40,526 bases of DNA from an uncultured beta proteobacterium (GTDB lineage Bacteria > Pseudomonadota > Gammaproteobacteria > Burkholderiales > Burkholderiaceae_C): contig CAJAVE010000154.1 of assembly GCA_903945325.1 (NCBI GenBank), forward strand, positions 1 to 40,526, given 5' to 3'. The translations under genes were made by a program, and so were the position numbers. Position 1 is the first letter of the stretch; each line of letters opens with the position of its first letter. A model generated the notes under the pieces. The model was given only the letters and a program-made list of their open reading frames with translations. It made no database searches and was not told where the DNA came from. This document shows, in pieces, positions 17,810 through 26,881 of this stretch.

Positions 17810-18174
17810 TGCCAATCCACAAAGTGCTTATCGTCGATGATTCCAAAACCGAAATCATGTTTCTTACGGACCTGCTTCAGAAAAACGGATTTGCCGTTCG
17901 ATCGGCTGAGAATGCCGATGAAGCTTTCAAACGGCTAACCGAGGACAAGCCTGATCTCATTTTGATGGACGTTGTGATGCCGGGCCAGAATGGTTTCCAG
18001 TTGACCCGATCCATTAATCGTACGCCGGAGTACACCGACATCCCGATTTTTATCTGCACCAGCAAGAGCCTGGAGACCGACCGTGTGTGGGGTATGCGCC
18101 AAGGTGCAAAGGACTACATTACCAAGCCAGTTGACGCGGTTGAGCTCTTTGCCAAGATCAAGGCGCTGGGTTAA
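17809..18174 (+). CDS. pilH: Type IV pilus twitching response regulator PilH
   Basis: 121 residues from ATG 17809, the same length as P. aeruginosa PilH. AAGGAG at 17796-17801 precedes it, and the ATG overlaps the pilG stop by one base (TGATG). GTG 17806 is an in-frame alternative. Single receiver domain: HKVLIVDDSKTE, phospho-acceptor Asp in LILMDVVMPGQNGFQ, FICTSKSLETDRVWGMRQGA, YITKPV. The QGA...DYITKPVD ending is typical of PilH. In the Chp pathway PilH counteracts PilG and favours retraction. It stands 11 bp before pilI. Confidence 0.93.
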   Translation: MPIHKVLIVDDSKTEIMFLTDLLQKNGFAVRSAENADEAFKRLTEDKPDLILMDVVMPGQNGFQLTRSINRTPEYTDIPIFICTSKSLETDRVWGMRQGAKDYITKPVDAVELFAKIKALG

Positions 18175-18185
18175 TTCACTGACCC

Positions 18186-18716
18186 ATGGCAAACCGCGAA
18201 GCACTAAGAGAACTCCAGGTCCGGCTCGCCAGCCGCCTACAGGCCGCCCGTTCAGAGGGTATGTCTGTGGCGTGGCTGGCTGTTCGGGTGGGCGGTCAAA
18301 ATCTGCTGTTTCCGTTGGGGCAATCGGGCGAAATTTTTCCGCTTGTCAGTTTGCAACCAGTTCCTTATTCGCGTACATGGTTTCGCGGCGTCCTCAATAT
18401 CCGCGGCGGTTTGTACGGAGTGGTGGATCTGGCAGGTTTCATTGCATTCGACACGGGGGGCGCTCGCGCTTTGTCATCGGTACACGAGGCAAGCGTTGTG
18501 ACACTGAATAATGCCCTGGAAGTCAACGCAGCGCTGCAAGTCGATGGCTTGTTGGGCTTGCGGGGCGCCGATGCGTTTGCCTCCTCATCGTCCCCCGAGC
18601 CAGGCGCTCCAGCTTATTTTGGAAACAGATTCCTGGATGTTACCGGGGATCAGTGGCAAGAAATCGATCTGCGCATTTTGTCGCAATCTCCACAATTTTT
18701 AAGCATTAGCGCTTAG
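18186..18716 (+). CDS. pilI: CheW-like adaptor protein PilI
   Basis: 176 residues. One CheW-like SH3-type domain from about residue 25 (VAWLAVRVGGQNLLFPLGQSGEI) through the hallmark WFRGVLNIRGGLYGVVDLAGF to RFLDVTGDQWQEIDL. PilI bridges the receptor PilJ to the kinase ChpA at the pole. It is positioned between pilH (11 bp) and pilJ (20 bp) in the standard pilGHIJ order. The length agrees with PilI (178 in P. aeruginosa). A serine-rich stretch around 146-150 (ASSSSPEPG) is probably a loop. Confidence 0.92.
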   Translation: MANREALRELQVRLASRLQAARSEGMSVAWLAVRVGGQNLLFPLGQSGEIFPLVSLQPVPYSRTWFRGVLNIRGGLYGVVDLAGFIAFDTGGARALSSVHEASVVTLNNALEVNAALQVDGLLGLRGADAFASSSSPEPGAPAYFGNRFLDVTGDQWQEIDLRILSQSPQFLSISA

Positions 18717-18736
18717 ACCCTTCGTAAGGCCTCACT

Positions 18737-21013
18737 ATGTCCGTCGTCGACCAGTTTAAAAACCTCTTTTCCAAAAAGCAGCAGGACTCCGAGTTGGAAT
18801 CGCGGCTCAGTCTTGCCATGCCGGACGAGTCGGTCAACGCAATGGTCGGCGAAACGGTGCAGGAGGAAGCGTATGCGCCAAAAGCATCATCTCGCGCCGC
18901 CTTTGTCAAGGACCTTATGGGCGATGCATCGGCACGACCGGTTGGCGACTTGGTCAACATACCGGGCTTGGGCAGTCGGACGGTTGGCCAGCAACAGCGG
19001 ACTTTGTTTGTGCTGTTGGGAACGGCATTGTTGCTTTTGGCGGGTGTCACGTTTTATGCGTTGAGCCAGGCCGACAAGGTGGCGCAACAGTTGGGTGCAA
19101 CCGGTCAGGCGCTTATGCAGTCACAGCGGCTTGCCAAGTCGGTGTCGCAGGCGGTAGTGGGTAGTGCGCAGGCATTCCCCGATGTGTCCGACAGCGCAGG
19201 CGTGTTATCCAAGACGACCCGTGGCTTGCAAAATGGTGACGATGAGTTGAGGCTCACGGTGCTCGGTGACGCGTACGCTGATGAACTCGAAAAGATCATG
19301 CCTTTGGTCGACCGCGCTGAAAAGAGCGCAAAAGCAGTGATGGGGCAGCAGAAAATTTTGACCCAAATTGGGTCAGCTTTGCGTTTGATTAACCGTCAGT
19401 CGTCTGATTTGCTTGAAATTGCCGAAGCCATATTGGCTATGAAGCTGCAACAAAACGCGCCTTCAGTTGAAATTTCTGCGGTAGGTCAGTTGGTGATGTT
19501 GACCCAACGTATCGGGAAGTCGTCCAATGAATTCCTGACTGCCGAGGGTGTAAGCCCGGAAGCTGTTTTTCTATTGGGCAAAGACTTGAATACATTCAAG
19601 GAAATTTCCCAAGGACTTTTGACCGGGAGCCCAGAACTGCGACTGTCTGCTTCCAAGGACGCGGGCACGCGCGAGCAACTTGACGCGCTGATCAAGATGT
19701 ATGAAGAGACCCGTGTGCAGGCCAGCGCCATTTTGGGCAACTTGCAAGGCCTGGTGTCCGCACGTGAAGCGCAGGACGCGATCATTGCGGACAGCGAGCC
19801 ATTGCGTCGGAACCTCGAAGAAGTGCAGACCGAGTTGTCAGGTCAGACGGGTATTGGCGGTTTTGCCTTGGCCATTCTGGTGTTGGCGGCTGCATTTGCA
19901 CTGACTTGCGCAGGTGGTTTGTCGTATGTTCAGCTACAGGATAGCCGTCGTCGTCAAGTTGTAGCGGACGACCAGCGGATCGAAGCCGAGCGCCAGGAGC
20001 ACGAAGCCAAGCGCGTAAATGACGCCAACCAGGCCGCTATTTTGCGTTTGATGAATGAACTGCAAACTGTGGCGGAAGGGGATTTGACCCAGGAAGCCAC
20101 GGTGACCGAAGACATTACCGGCGCTATTGCTGATTCGGTGAATTACACCGTGGAAGAGTTGCGTTCACTTGTTTCAAACGTGCAGAATACAGCGGCCCGT
20201 GTAGCGCAGACAACGGCGGATGTGGACGCCACGTCCACTGAACTGCTGGCTGCATCAAACGAACAGTTGCATGAGATTCGGGAGACGGGTCGATCCGTTG
20301 TGGATATGGCTGGCCGTATCACGGAAGTGTCCGTGCAGGCGCAGGAATCTGCGACAGTAGCCCGCCAGTCATTGCTGGCTGCAGAATCAGGCTTGAAAGC
20401 CGTGCAGGATGCGATCGGTGGCATGAACTCCATCCGTGACCAGATTCAGGAAACATCCAAACGCATCAAACGACTGGGTGAGTCATCGCAGGAAATTGGG
20501 GAAATTACCGAGCTGATCTCGGATATTACCGAACAGACGAACGTCTTGGCGTTGAATGCCGCCATTCAGGCGGCAAGCGCCGGTGAGGCGGGGCGCGGTT
20601 TTTCTGTGGTTGCGGAAGAAGTGCAGCGACTGGCTGAGCGTTCTGCAGATGCTACGCGACAGATTTCCGCGTTGGTAAAGGCGATTCAGACCGATACGCA
20701 AGACGCCATCGGTGCTATGGAGCGCTCTACGCAAGGGGTAGTTGAGGGAGCAAAACTGTCAGATAACGCCGGTACTGCGCTTACCGAAATTGACCGGGTT
20801 TCGCGCCAAGTGGCAGATCTGATCGAACAGATCTCAAGCTCTGCGTCTCGCGAGGCTGGATTGGCCAACGTGGTCGCCGATAACATTCAGCACATTTTTG
20901 CGGTGACCGAACAAACCGGGGAAGGCACACGCGTCACAGCGACCCAGGTGCGTGAACTTTCCCGCATGGCTGAGGAGTTGCGCCAGTCAGTTTCGCGGTT
21001 CAAGATCAGCTGA
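18737..21013 (+). CDS. pilJ: Type IV pilus methyl-accepting chemotaxis protein PilJ
   Basis: 758 residues, longer than P. aeruginosa PilJ (682). About 88 cytoplasmic residues precede the first membrane segment (90-109). The periplasmic region (about 110-371) holds two copies of a PilJ-type motif, MQSQRLAKSVSQA near 130 and MLTQRIGKSSNEF near 255, each followed by a G-x-ELRLS/T segment. The second membrane segment is 373-398. The cytoplasmic signalling domain has the hairpin tip EQTNVLALNAAIQAASAGE (about 603-621) followed by GRGFSVVAEEVQRLAERSADAT. It senses pilus tension or surface contact and controls ChpA through PilI. No CheB/CheR-docking pentapeptide is evident at the C-terminus (RFKIS). 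Confidence 0.94.
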   Translation: MSVVDQFKNLFSKKQQDSELESRLSLAMPDESVNAMVGETVQEEAYAPKASSRAAFVKDLMGDASARPVGDLVNIPGLGSRTVGQQQRTLFVLLGTALLLLAGVTFYALSQADKVAQQLGATGQALMQSQRLAKSVSQAVVGSAQAFPDVSDSAGVLSKTTRGLQNGDDELRLTVLGDAYADELEKIMPLVDRAEKSAKAVMGQQKILTQIGSALRLINRQSSDLLEIAEAILAMKLQQNAPSVEISAVGQLVMLTQRIGKSSNEFLTAEGVSPEAVFLLGKDLNTFKEISQGLLTGSPELRLSASKDAGTREQLDALIKMYEETRVQASAILGNLQGLVSAREAQDAIIADSEPLRRNLEEVQTELSGQTGIGGFALAILVLAAAFALTCAGGLSYVQLQDSRRRQVVADDQRIEAERQEHEAKRVNDANQAAILRLMNELQTVAEGDLTQEATVTEDITGAIADSVNYTVEELRSLVSNVQNTAARVAQTTADVDATSTELLAASNEQLHEIRETGRSVVDMAGRITEVSVQAQESATVARQSLLAAESGLKAVQDAIGGMNSIRDQIQETSKRIKRLGESSQEIGEITELISDITEQTNVLALNAAIQAASAGEAGRGFSVVAEEVQRLAERSADATRQISALVKAIQTDTQDAIGAMERSTQGVVEGAKLSDNAGTALTEIDRVSRQVADLIEQISSSASREAGLANVVADNIQHIFAVTEQTGEGTRVTATQVRELSRMAEELRQSVSRFKIS

Positions 21014-21067
21014 TGCCAGACTTTTCGACGTTCCTTCATAAAAGTGATCCCATGAGAGCCTCAACCC

Positions 21068-24000
21068 ATGTCATCGAATCAAGCCACTCCGGTCGATAAC
21101 GAACTGGCGGTCAGTGATCTTGGCCCGTTGGCTTGGGTGCTGGATGAGCTGCGTAAATCATTGGAAGGCGCAACCAAGGCACTTCGGAGGTTTGTGCGCG
21201 ATGCTGAATTGGCTAGAGGCTCCAATTTGGCAGAGTTGGACGCAAGCCACCTTCGAATTGCGCGCCAGCAATTGCATCAAGCTGTGGGCGCCTTGGAAAT
21301 GGTAGGTCTCGGCGCGCCCGCAAAAATGCTTCGTGCGATGGAGGCGCTGGCGCAAAAATTTGTGCAGCGACCTGAACTGTGTAGTGAAGATGCTGCGACC
21401 AAAGTCGAACGCGCAAGTTTTGCCCTCACCGAATACCTCGAGGGGGTTCTCAAGGGCAAGACTGCTTCGTCAGTGGCTTTGTTCCCCCAGTATCGTGCTG
21501 TAGCTGAAATGGCGGGTGGCGAGCAAGTTCATCCAGCAGATCTTTGGTCTGTGGAGTGGCGTTGGTTGGCTGTTCCGTTACCTGTGGACGTGCGCGCCTT
21601 GACGTATACACCAACTCTGCGCGGGCAATTGGATCAGGCTGTACTGCGAGTAATGCGAACGGGTGATGTCACATCCGCGAAACGCATTGGTGAGCAATGT
21701 GTAGGGCTTGCCGCGGGTCAATCGGCTATGGAACCACGTGCATTTTGGATGATTTGTGCCGGTTTTTTTGAGGGTATTGCGCTTGGTGTCTGTCCGGTCG
21801 ATGTCTATAGTAAGCGAGCGGCTTCCCGTGTTTTGCGGCAGTTCGCATCACTTGCGCGGGGGGACTCCAGTATTTCGGAGCGCCTCGCTCACGATTTGGT
21901 CTTCTTTTGTTCGGTTGCAGTACCAGATTCTGAAGCGGACGCTTTGAATGCAGTGCGGTTGGCTTATGGCTTGGCGGGCAGCAAACCTGTTCAATATGAA
22001 ACCGAGCAATTCGGTCGATTTGACCCGGCCTTGATGGTCCTTGCGCGCAAGCGGATCGCTGCGGCCGCAGAGACATGGTCGGCGCTTGCCGGTGGCGATA
22101 CCAATCGTCTCAAAGTCGTGCTGGATCAGTTTGGTGCGGTGGCAGAATCGATTGTCAAGTTACATCCTGAAAGTGGAGATCTTGGTCGCGCCATGGTGCG
22201 CGCAATTGAATCTACGGTGCGTTCAGGCAGTGCGCCGGTAGCGCCCGTGGCGATGGAGGTCGCCACCTCCATCTTGTATCTGGAGGCTGCCTACGATGAT
22301 CTGGATCCGACAGAGTCCACCATGGGCGAACGCGGTGGGAGATTGGCACAACGCCTGGAGCATGTCTGCGCGGGCGGCGAGCCGGAACCGTTGGAAGGCT
22401 GGATGGAAGAGCTGTATCGGCGCGTGAGTGACCGTCAGACAATGGGTAGCGTGGTTGATGAACTACGAGCGTCGTTATCTGAAGTTGAAAAGTCATTGGA
22501 CCAGTTTTTCAGGAGTCCGCAGGATAAAGCTCCGTTACGGGAAGTGCCGAGCCAGCTTGCGCAAATGCGCGGAGTGTTCTCCGTTCTTGGCTTGGATCAG
22601 CCTTCTTTGGCCGCATTACGTATGCGCAACAGCGTTGAGCAGTTTTTAGTCGACGATATCAATGAGGCGTCCGCACGAACGGGTATTTTCGAAAAACTCG
22701 GCAATAGCCTCGGTGCGATGGGTTTCCTGATTGATATGCTGAGTTACCAGCGCGCACTGGCCAAGAAACTGTTTGTTTACGATGAGGAATTGGGTGAATT
22801 CAAGCCTCTGATGGGGCGTGAACGCATGGCAGCTCAGTCGCCAGAAACATCGGCGGACAACGTTCTGCATGTTGAGCCTGGATCGGCGACTGCTATCGCG
22901 GCGGCAGATGTCGCGGTGGTGGAACTTCTCAACTCTGAACGGGTAGCCGTCAGCGGCTCACCCGCCGTTGCACCGGTTTCTACGGATCATGTGTCCGACG
23001 ATGACGACGACGAAGCTGAACTGGTAGATATCTTTTTGGATGAGGCCCGCGAGGTCGTGCGAAACGGGCTCGTCGCCTTGAAGGCTCTTGAGGACGATCC
23101 TTCCAATTTGGCCGATCAGACAACCCTTCGCCGTGCATTTCATACGCTCAAGGGCAGTTCACGTATGGTCGGCCTCAATGAGTTTGGCGAAGCGGCTTGG
23201 GCTTTCGAACAGTTGCTCAACAATTGGTTGGCTGAGCAGCGGCCCGCCAGTGATGATTTGATTGGCGCGGCCAACTCTGCCATGCATGCCTTTGGCCGGT
23301 GGGTGGAAGACATTGCCAATAAAAGGGATGTGCAGTGGAATCCTCACGACTTTCGTAAATCGGCCGACTCGTTGAGACTGCAGGGGCATTGGATTCCCCT
23401 GCAAACACCGCGCGTGCCCGAAGTCATGGCGCAGGTTGAGGCGACGCATGAGGTACCCGAACAGTCGCTCGAAATCACTGCGCAAGAATTGCCAGAAATT
23501 TCGATGGACCTCGATTTGGGACTTTTAGATGTGGCGCTTTCGCCGCACCAACTTGATTTGGTCTCAACGCAACTCGCAACTACACCGGCGTTTGAATCGA
23601 CCTCATTGATTGACAGCTTTGCCGCCGAGTTCGAGGATGTACATCCTGACTTTGCCTTGACGCAGACCGTTGCCTTCGAATCCACACAAGCTTTCATGGC
23701 CGACGATGTACACGCGCTGGCAGTTGAGCGTCCGATCGCTCCCGAGGCAGTGGAAGTTGAATTTGGTGATTTTGATTTTGGTGAGCAACCTGTTGCGGAA
23801 GTTGAACCACTCGATTTAACTGCAGAGGTAGAAACCAAAACTGGAGAACTTGCGCAAGCTGCAGAGCCCCATGAACTGAATCCTGAGATAGGTTCCGATG
23901 GGGTAGCTATTCTTGATGTAGAAGAGTCCGAGGAGGAGCAGGTCAAGGTGATTGGCGATCTGCGTTTGGGTATCCCTCTCTACAACGTCTATTTGAACGA

Positions 24001-26881
24001 AGCAGATGAGTGGTCACGGCGCTTACAGGTTGAGGTGAGCGAATGGGCCTTGGAGTTGGAGCGTCCTTTGCCGGATTCACTTGTGAACCTGGCTCACTCT
24101 CTCGGGGGTAGCTCGGCCACGGTTGGTTTTACTGCGCTGTCGGATATGGCGCGGTCGCTGGAACATGCGTTGCAGCACATTCAGTTGCATTACCAAGGTA
24201 CAACTGAACAAGCGGTGGTCTTTACCGACGCAGCAGAAGACATTCGCCGTTTGTTGCACCAATTTGCGGCCGGATTTCTCAAAGAGTCTGACCCCGCTAT
24301 TCTTGCCGCTTTGCAGGCCATTATTGAGACCGAGTTTCCTGCGCCAACGATTGATTCCATCGCTACCGCAATCGATGACGACATGGATCTGATGGCTGAC
24401 GAATTGATCGAGGAGTCGTTGGTTGTTACGCCAAACCCGGTTCTTGCTCCCACTGTTGAATTGATCGATTTGCCGCATGTAGCCACATTGTCGGTCGCTG
24501 CAGCGCCGCTCAGTATTGTGCGGGCGCAGGATGATGATATCGATGCCGTCGACCAATTGGATGAAGATCTGTTCCCGATTTTTGAGGAAGAGGCGATTGA
24601 GCTCTTGCCGCAATTGGGCTCCGCTCTGCGCCAATGGGTGGCTCGCCCTGACAATTTGAATGCGCGCACCGAAGTGCTGCGCGTTCTGCATACGCTCAAA
24701 GGTAGTGCTCGCCTGGCAGGTGCTATGCGTCTGGGGGAAATGTCCCACCACATGGAATCCAGCATTGAACAGATTGGCACTGAGCAGGTGCAGTCGGTTC
24801 AGTTGGAGCCGTTGCTTACCCGATTTGATACATTGCAAGCAACATTTGATGCTCTGGGTGAAACGCCTGCTGTTGAGGAGCCCTCCGCCGAGGCAACAGT
24901 TAAGCCAGTGGAAGCCGGTTCCCCATCGATTTCTGCGCCGGTTACTTTGCCGCAAACAACGGTCGTTTCGGTCAAGGCGCTACCGCGTGGCCTGGCGGTT
25001 GCGCCCATTCGTCAGTCTGCCAATCAGTCGGTTCGTGTGCGCTCGCAGTTGCTGGACCGGTTGGTCAATCAGGCAGGCGAAGTCATGATTTCTCGTGCCC
25101 GCATGGAGGCCCGTCTGACCCAATTGCGTTCCTCGTTGGGTGATCTCACTGGGAATCTGGATCGATTGCGCCATCAATTGCGCGATGTTGAGCTGCAGTC
25201 TGAATCACAAATGCAGTCACGTTTGGCCCAGACCAAAGACTCCGCTCAGGCGTTTGACCCACTTGAGTTCGACCGTTTTACCCGCGTGCAGGAGTTGACT
25301 CGCATGATGGCTGAGTCGGTGCACGACGTGGCCACAGTGCAGCGCAATCTACAGCGTTCCATTGAAGGTGCGGAAGACGACTTGATTGCCCAAGGGCGCC
25401 AAGCCCGTGAACTGCAGCGCGACCTGTTGCGCACCCGCATGGTGGAGTTTGAGAGTATTTCTGAGCGCTTGTATGGTGTTGTTCGGCAGGCTGCCAAGGA
25501 CGCCGGAAAACTGGTCAAACTCGACATTACCGGTGGATCAATTGAAATGGACCGCGGTGTGCTGGACCGCATGGGTCCGGCTTTCGAACACATGCTGCGC
25601 AACTCTGTTGGGCACGGCATTGAAAGTGCGTCCGAGCGCGCTGCCGCAGGTAAGTCGGCTGTCGGTACGATCAACATTCGCGTCAATCAGGAAAGCAACG
25701 ACGTATCAGTGTCGTTTAGTGACGATGGTGGCGGACTGCATCTCGACAAAATTCGCGCCAAAGCTATTGCCAATGGCGTGATTGCCGTGGACGATGCGAT
25801 GAGTCAGAGTGATGCGGCCAATCTGATATTCATGCCTGGTTTCTCGACAGCAGACCAAGTTACCGAGCTGTCAGGGCGCGGCATCGGTATGGATATTGTC
25901 CGAACTGAAGTCAATGCCCTTGGTGGGCGCATTGAAACATCTACCGACCAGGGCATGGGTACTACGTTCAAAGTGGTCTTGCCTCTGACAACGGCTGTCA
26001 CGCAGGTTGTCATGCTGCGCATTGGGGATTTCACTATTGGCGTCCCGTCCGGTTTGGTGGAGACGGTTTTGCGTACGCCCGCTGCGATGTTGGAGCAAGC
26101 TTACCAGCACGACGGTTTTGATTTGAGCGGGCAAATGTTGCCCTTCTTCTGGGCAGGTGCCTTGTTGCAGGTGTCCTCTCACAGCAATGAATCGATGGGT
26201 AAGACCCGATCTGTGGCGGTGTTCCGAAGTGCGGGCCAGCGCCTTGCTTTGCATGTGGACGAAGTGCTGGGTAACCGAGAGGTGGTTGTCAAAAATCTCG
26301 GTCCACAACTGGCGCAGTTGCCGGGTTTGGCTGGTATTTCCGTGCTGGCTTCGGGAGCTGTCGCACTGATTTACAACCCGGTAGCGTTGGCGGCGGTGTA
26401 TGGCAATCAAGCGCGCGAGATGAGTAGGCGTGCGGCACAAGGAGCCGAGGTTCAGTCAGTTGACGCTTCTGCCATGGCGACACCGGTCAGCGCGGTCAAT
26501 CAAGTGCCGTTGATTTTGGTGGTTGACGACTCAATCACCGTGCGACGCGTAACACAACGTCTGCTGAAGCGGGAGGGCTATCGCGTAACGCTGGCGTCTG
26601 ACGGGCTGGATGCGCTGGAAAAACTCCAGGAAGAAAAGCCGACCTTGGTGTTATCCGATATTGAGATGCCGCGCATGGATGGGTTTGACCTTGTGCGCAA
26701 CATCCGGGCCGACGCGCAACTGCGCGACCTGCCCATCATCATGATCACCTCGCGTATTGCTGGCAAGCATCGCGAACATGCAAAAGAATTGGGCGTTGAC
26801 CACTATCTGGGAAAGCCCTACTCTGAAGACGAATTACTGGGCCTGGTTCGCAGCTATTGCTCCACCGCCGTAGAGGTCTGA
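21068..26881 (+). CDS. chpA: ChpA/PilL: large CheA-type hybrid histidine kinase of the pilus chemosensory system
   Basis: 1937 residues. The N-terminal third is mostly helical and divergent. Recognisable histidine phosphotransfer motifs are FHTLKGSSRMVG (His about 694), LAHSLGGSSATVG (about 1009) and LHTLKGSARLAG (about 1208). Acidic, Glu/Asp-rich linkers lie between them. The CheA-type core follows: dimerisation region, ATPase domain (HMLRNSVGHGIES about 1507; SDDGGGL; GRGIGMDIVRTEV about 1603), a CheW-like domain (about 1640-1780), and a C-terminal receiver with Asp about 1864 in VLSDIEMPRMDGFD. It phosphorylates PilG and PilH. Its last 28 bp overlap the convergent photolyase gene. No pilK (CheR) or chpB (CheB) follows. 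Confidence 0.95.
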   Translation: MSSNQATPVDNELAVSDLGPLAWVLDELRKSLEGATKALRRFVRDAELARGSNLAELDASHLRIARQQLHQAVGALEMVGLGAPAKMLRAMEALAQKFVQRPELCSEDAATKVERASFALTEYLEGVLKGKTASSVALFPQYRAVAEMAGGEQVHPADLWSVEWRWLAVPLPVDVRALTYTPTLRGQLDQAVLRVMRTGDVTSAKRIGEQCVGLAAGQSAMEPRAFWMICAGFFEGIALGVCPVDVYSKRAASRVLRQFASLARGDSSISERLAHDLVFFCSVAVPDSEADALNAVRLAYGLAGSKPVQYETEQFGRFDPALMVLARKRIAAAAETWSALAGGDTNRLKVVLDQFGAVAESIVKLHPESGDLGRAMVRAIESTVRSGSAPVAPVAMEVATSILYLEAAYDDLDPTESTMGERGGRLAQRLEHVCAGGEPEPLEGWMEELYRRVSDRQTMGSVVDELRASLSEVEKSLDQFFRSPQDKAPLREVPSQLAQMRGVFSVLGLDQPSLAALRMRNSVEQFLVDDINEASARTGIFEKLGNSLGAMGFLIDMLSYQRALAKKLFVYDEELGEFKPLMGRERMAAQSPETSADNVLHVEPGSATAIAAADVAVVELLNSERVAVSGSPAVAPVSTDHVSDDDDDEAELVDIFLDEAREVVRNGLVALKALEDDPSNLADQTTLRRAFHTLKGSSRMVGLNEFGEAAWAFEQLLNNWLAEQRPASDDLIGAANSAMHAFGRWVEDIANKRDVQWNPHDFRKSADSLRLQGHWIPLQTPRVPEVMAQVEATHEVPEQSLEITAQELPEISMDLDLGLLDVALSPHQLDLVSTQLATTPAFESTSLIDSFAAEFEDVHPDFALTQTVAFESTQAFMADDVHALAVERPIAPEAVEVEFGDFDFGEQPVAEVEPLDLTAEVETKTGELAQAAEPHELNPEIGSDGVAILDVEESEEEQVKVIGDLRLGIPLYNVYLNEADEWSRRLQVEVSEWALELERPLPDSLVNLAHSLGGSSATVGFTALSDMARSLEHALQHIQLHYQGTTEQAVVFTDAAEDIRRLLHQFAAGFLKESDPAILAALQAIIETEFPAPTIDSIATAIDDDMDLMADELIEESLVVTPNPVLAPTVELIDLPHVATLSVAAAPLSIVRAQDDDIDAVDQLDEDLFPIFEEEAIELLPQLGSALRQWVARPDNLNARTEVLRVLHTLKGSARLAGAMRLGEMSHHMESSIEQIGTEQVQSVQLEPLLTRFDTLQATFDALGETPAVEEPSAEATVKPVEAGSPSISAPVTLPQTTVVSVKALPRGLAVAPIRQSANQSVRVRSQLLDRLVNQAGEVMISRARMEARLTQLRSSLGDLTGNLDRLRHQLRDVELQSESQMQSRLAQTKDSAQAFDPLEFDRFTRVQELTRMMAESVHDVATVQRNLQRSIEGAEDDLIAQGRQARELQRDLLRTRMVEFESISERLYGVVRQAAKDAGKLVKLDITGGSIEMDRGVLDRMGPAFEHMLRNSVGHGIESASERAAAGKSAVGTINIRVNQESNDVSVSFSDDGGGLHLDKIRAKAIANGVIAVDDAMSQSDAANLIFMPGFSTADQVTELSGRGIGMDIVRTEVNALGGRIETSTDQGMGTTFKVVLPLTTAVTQVVMLRIGDFTIGVPSGLVETVLRTPAAMLEQAYQHDGFDLSGQMLPFFWAGALLQVSSHSNESMGKTRSVAVFRSAGQRLALHVDEVLGNREVVVKNLGPQLAQLPGLAGISVLASGAVALIYNPVALAAVYGNQAREMSRRAAQGAEVQSVDASAMATPVSAVNQVPLILVVDDSITVRRVTQRLLKREGYRVTLASDGLDALEKLQEEKPTLVLSDIEMPRMDGFDLVRNIRADAQLRDLPIIMITSRIAGKHREHAKELGVDHYLGKPYSEDELLGLVRSYCSTAVEV

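Noticed and set aside
22958..24600. Acidic, low-complexity linkers in chpA as a sign of frameshift or fusion of several genes
   Set aside because: The frame is continuous, codons look normal, and large ChpA proteins usually have acidic linkers between phosphotransfer domains.
24077..24955. Minus-strand ORF of 292 codons inside chpA
   Set aside because: Lies opposite well-recognised phosphotransfer motifs of chpA; no support as a gene.
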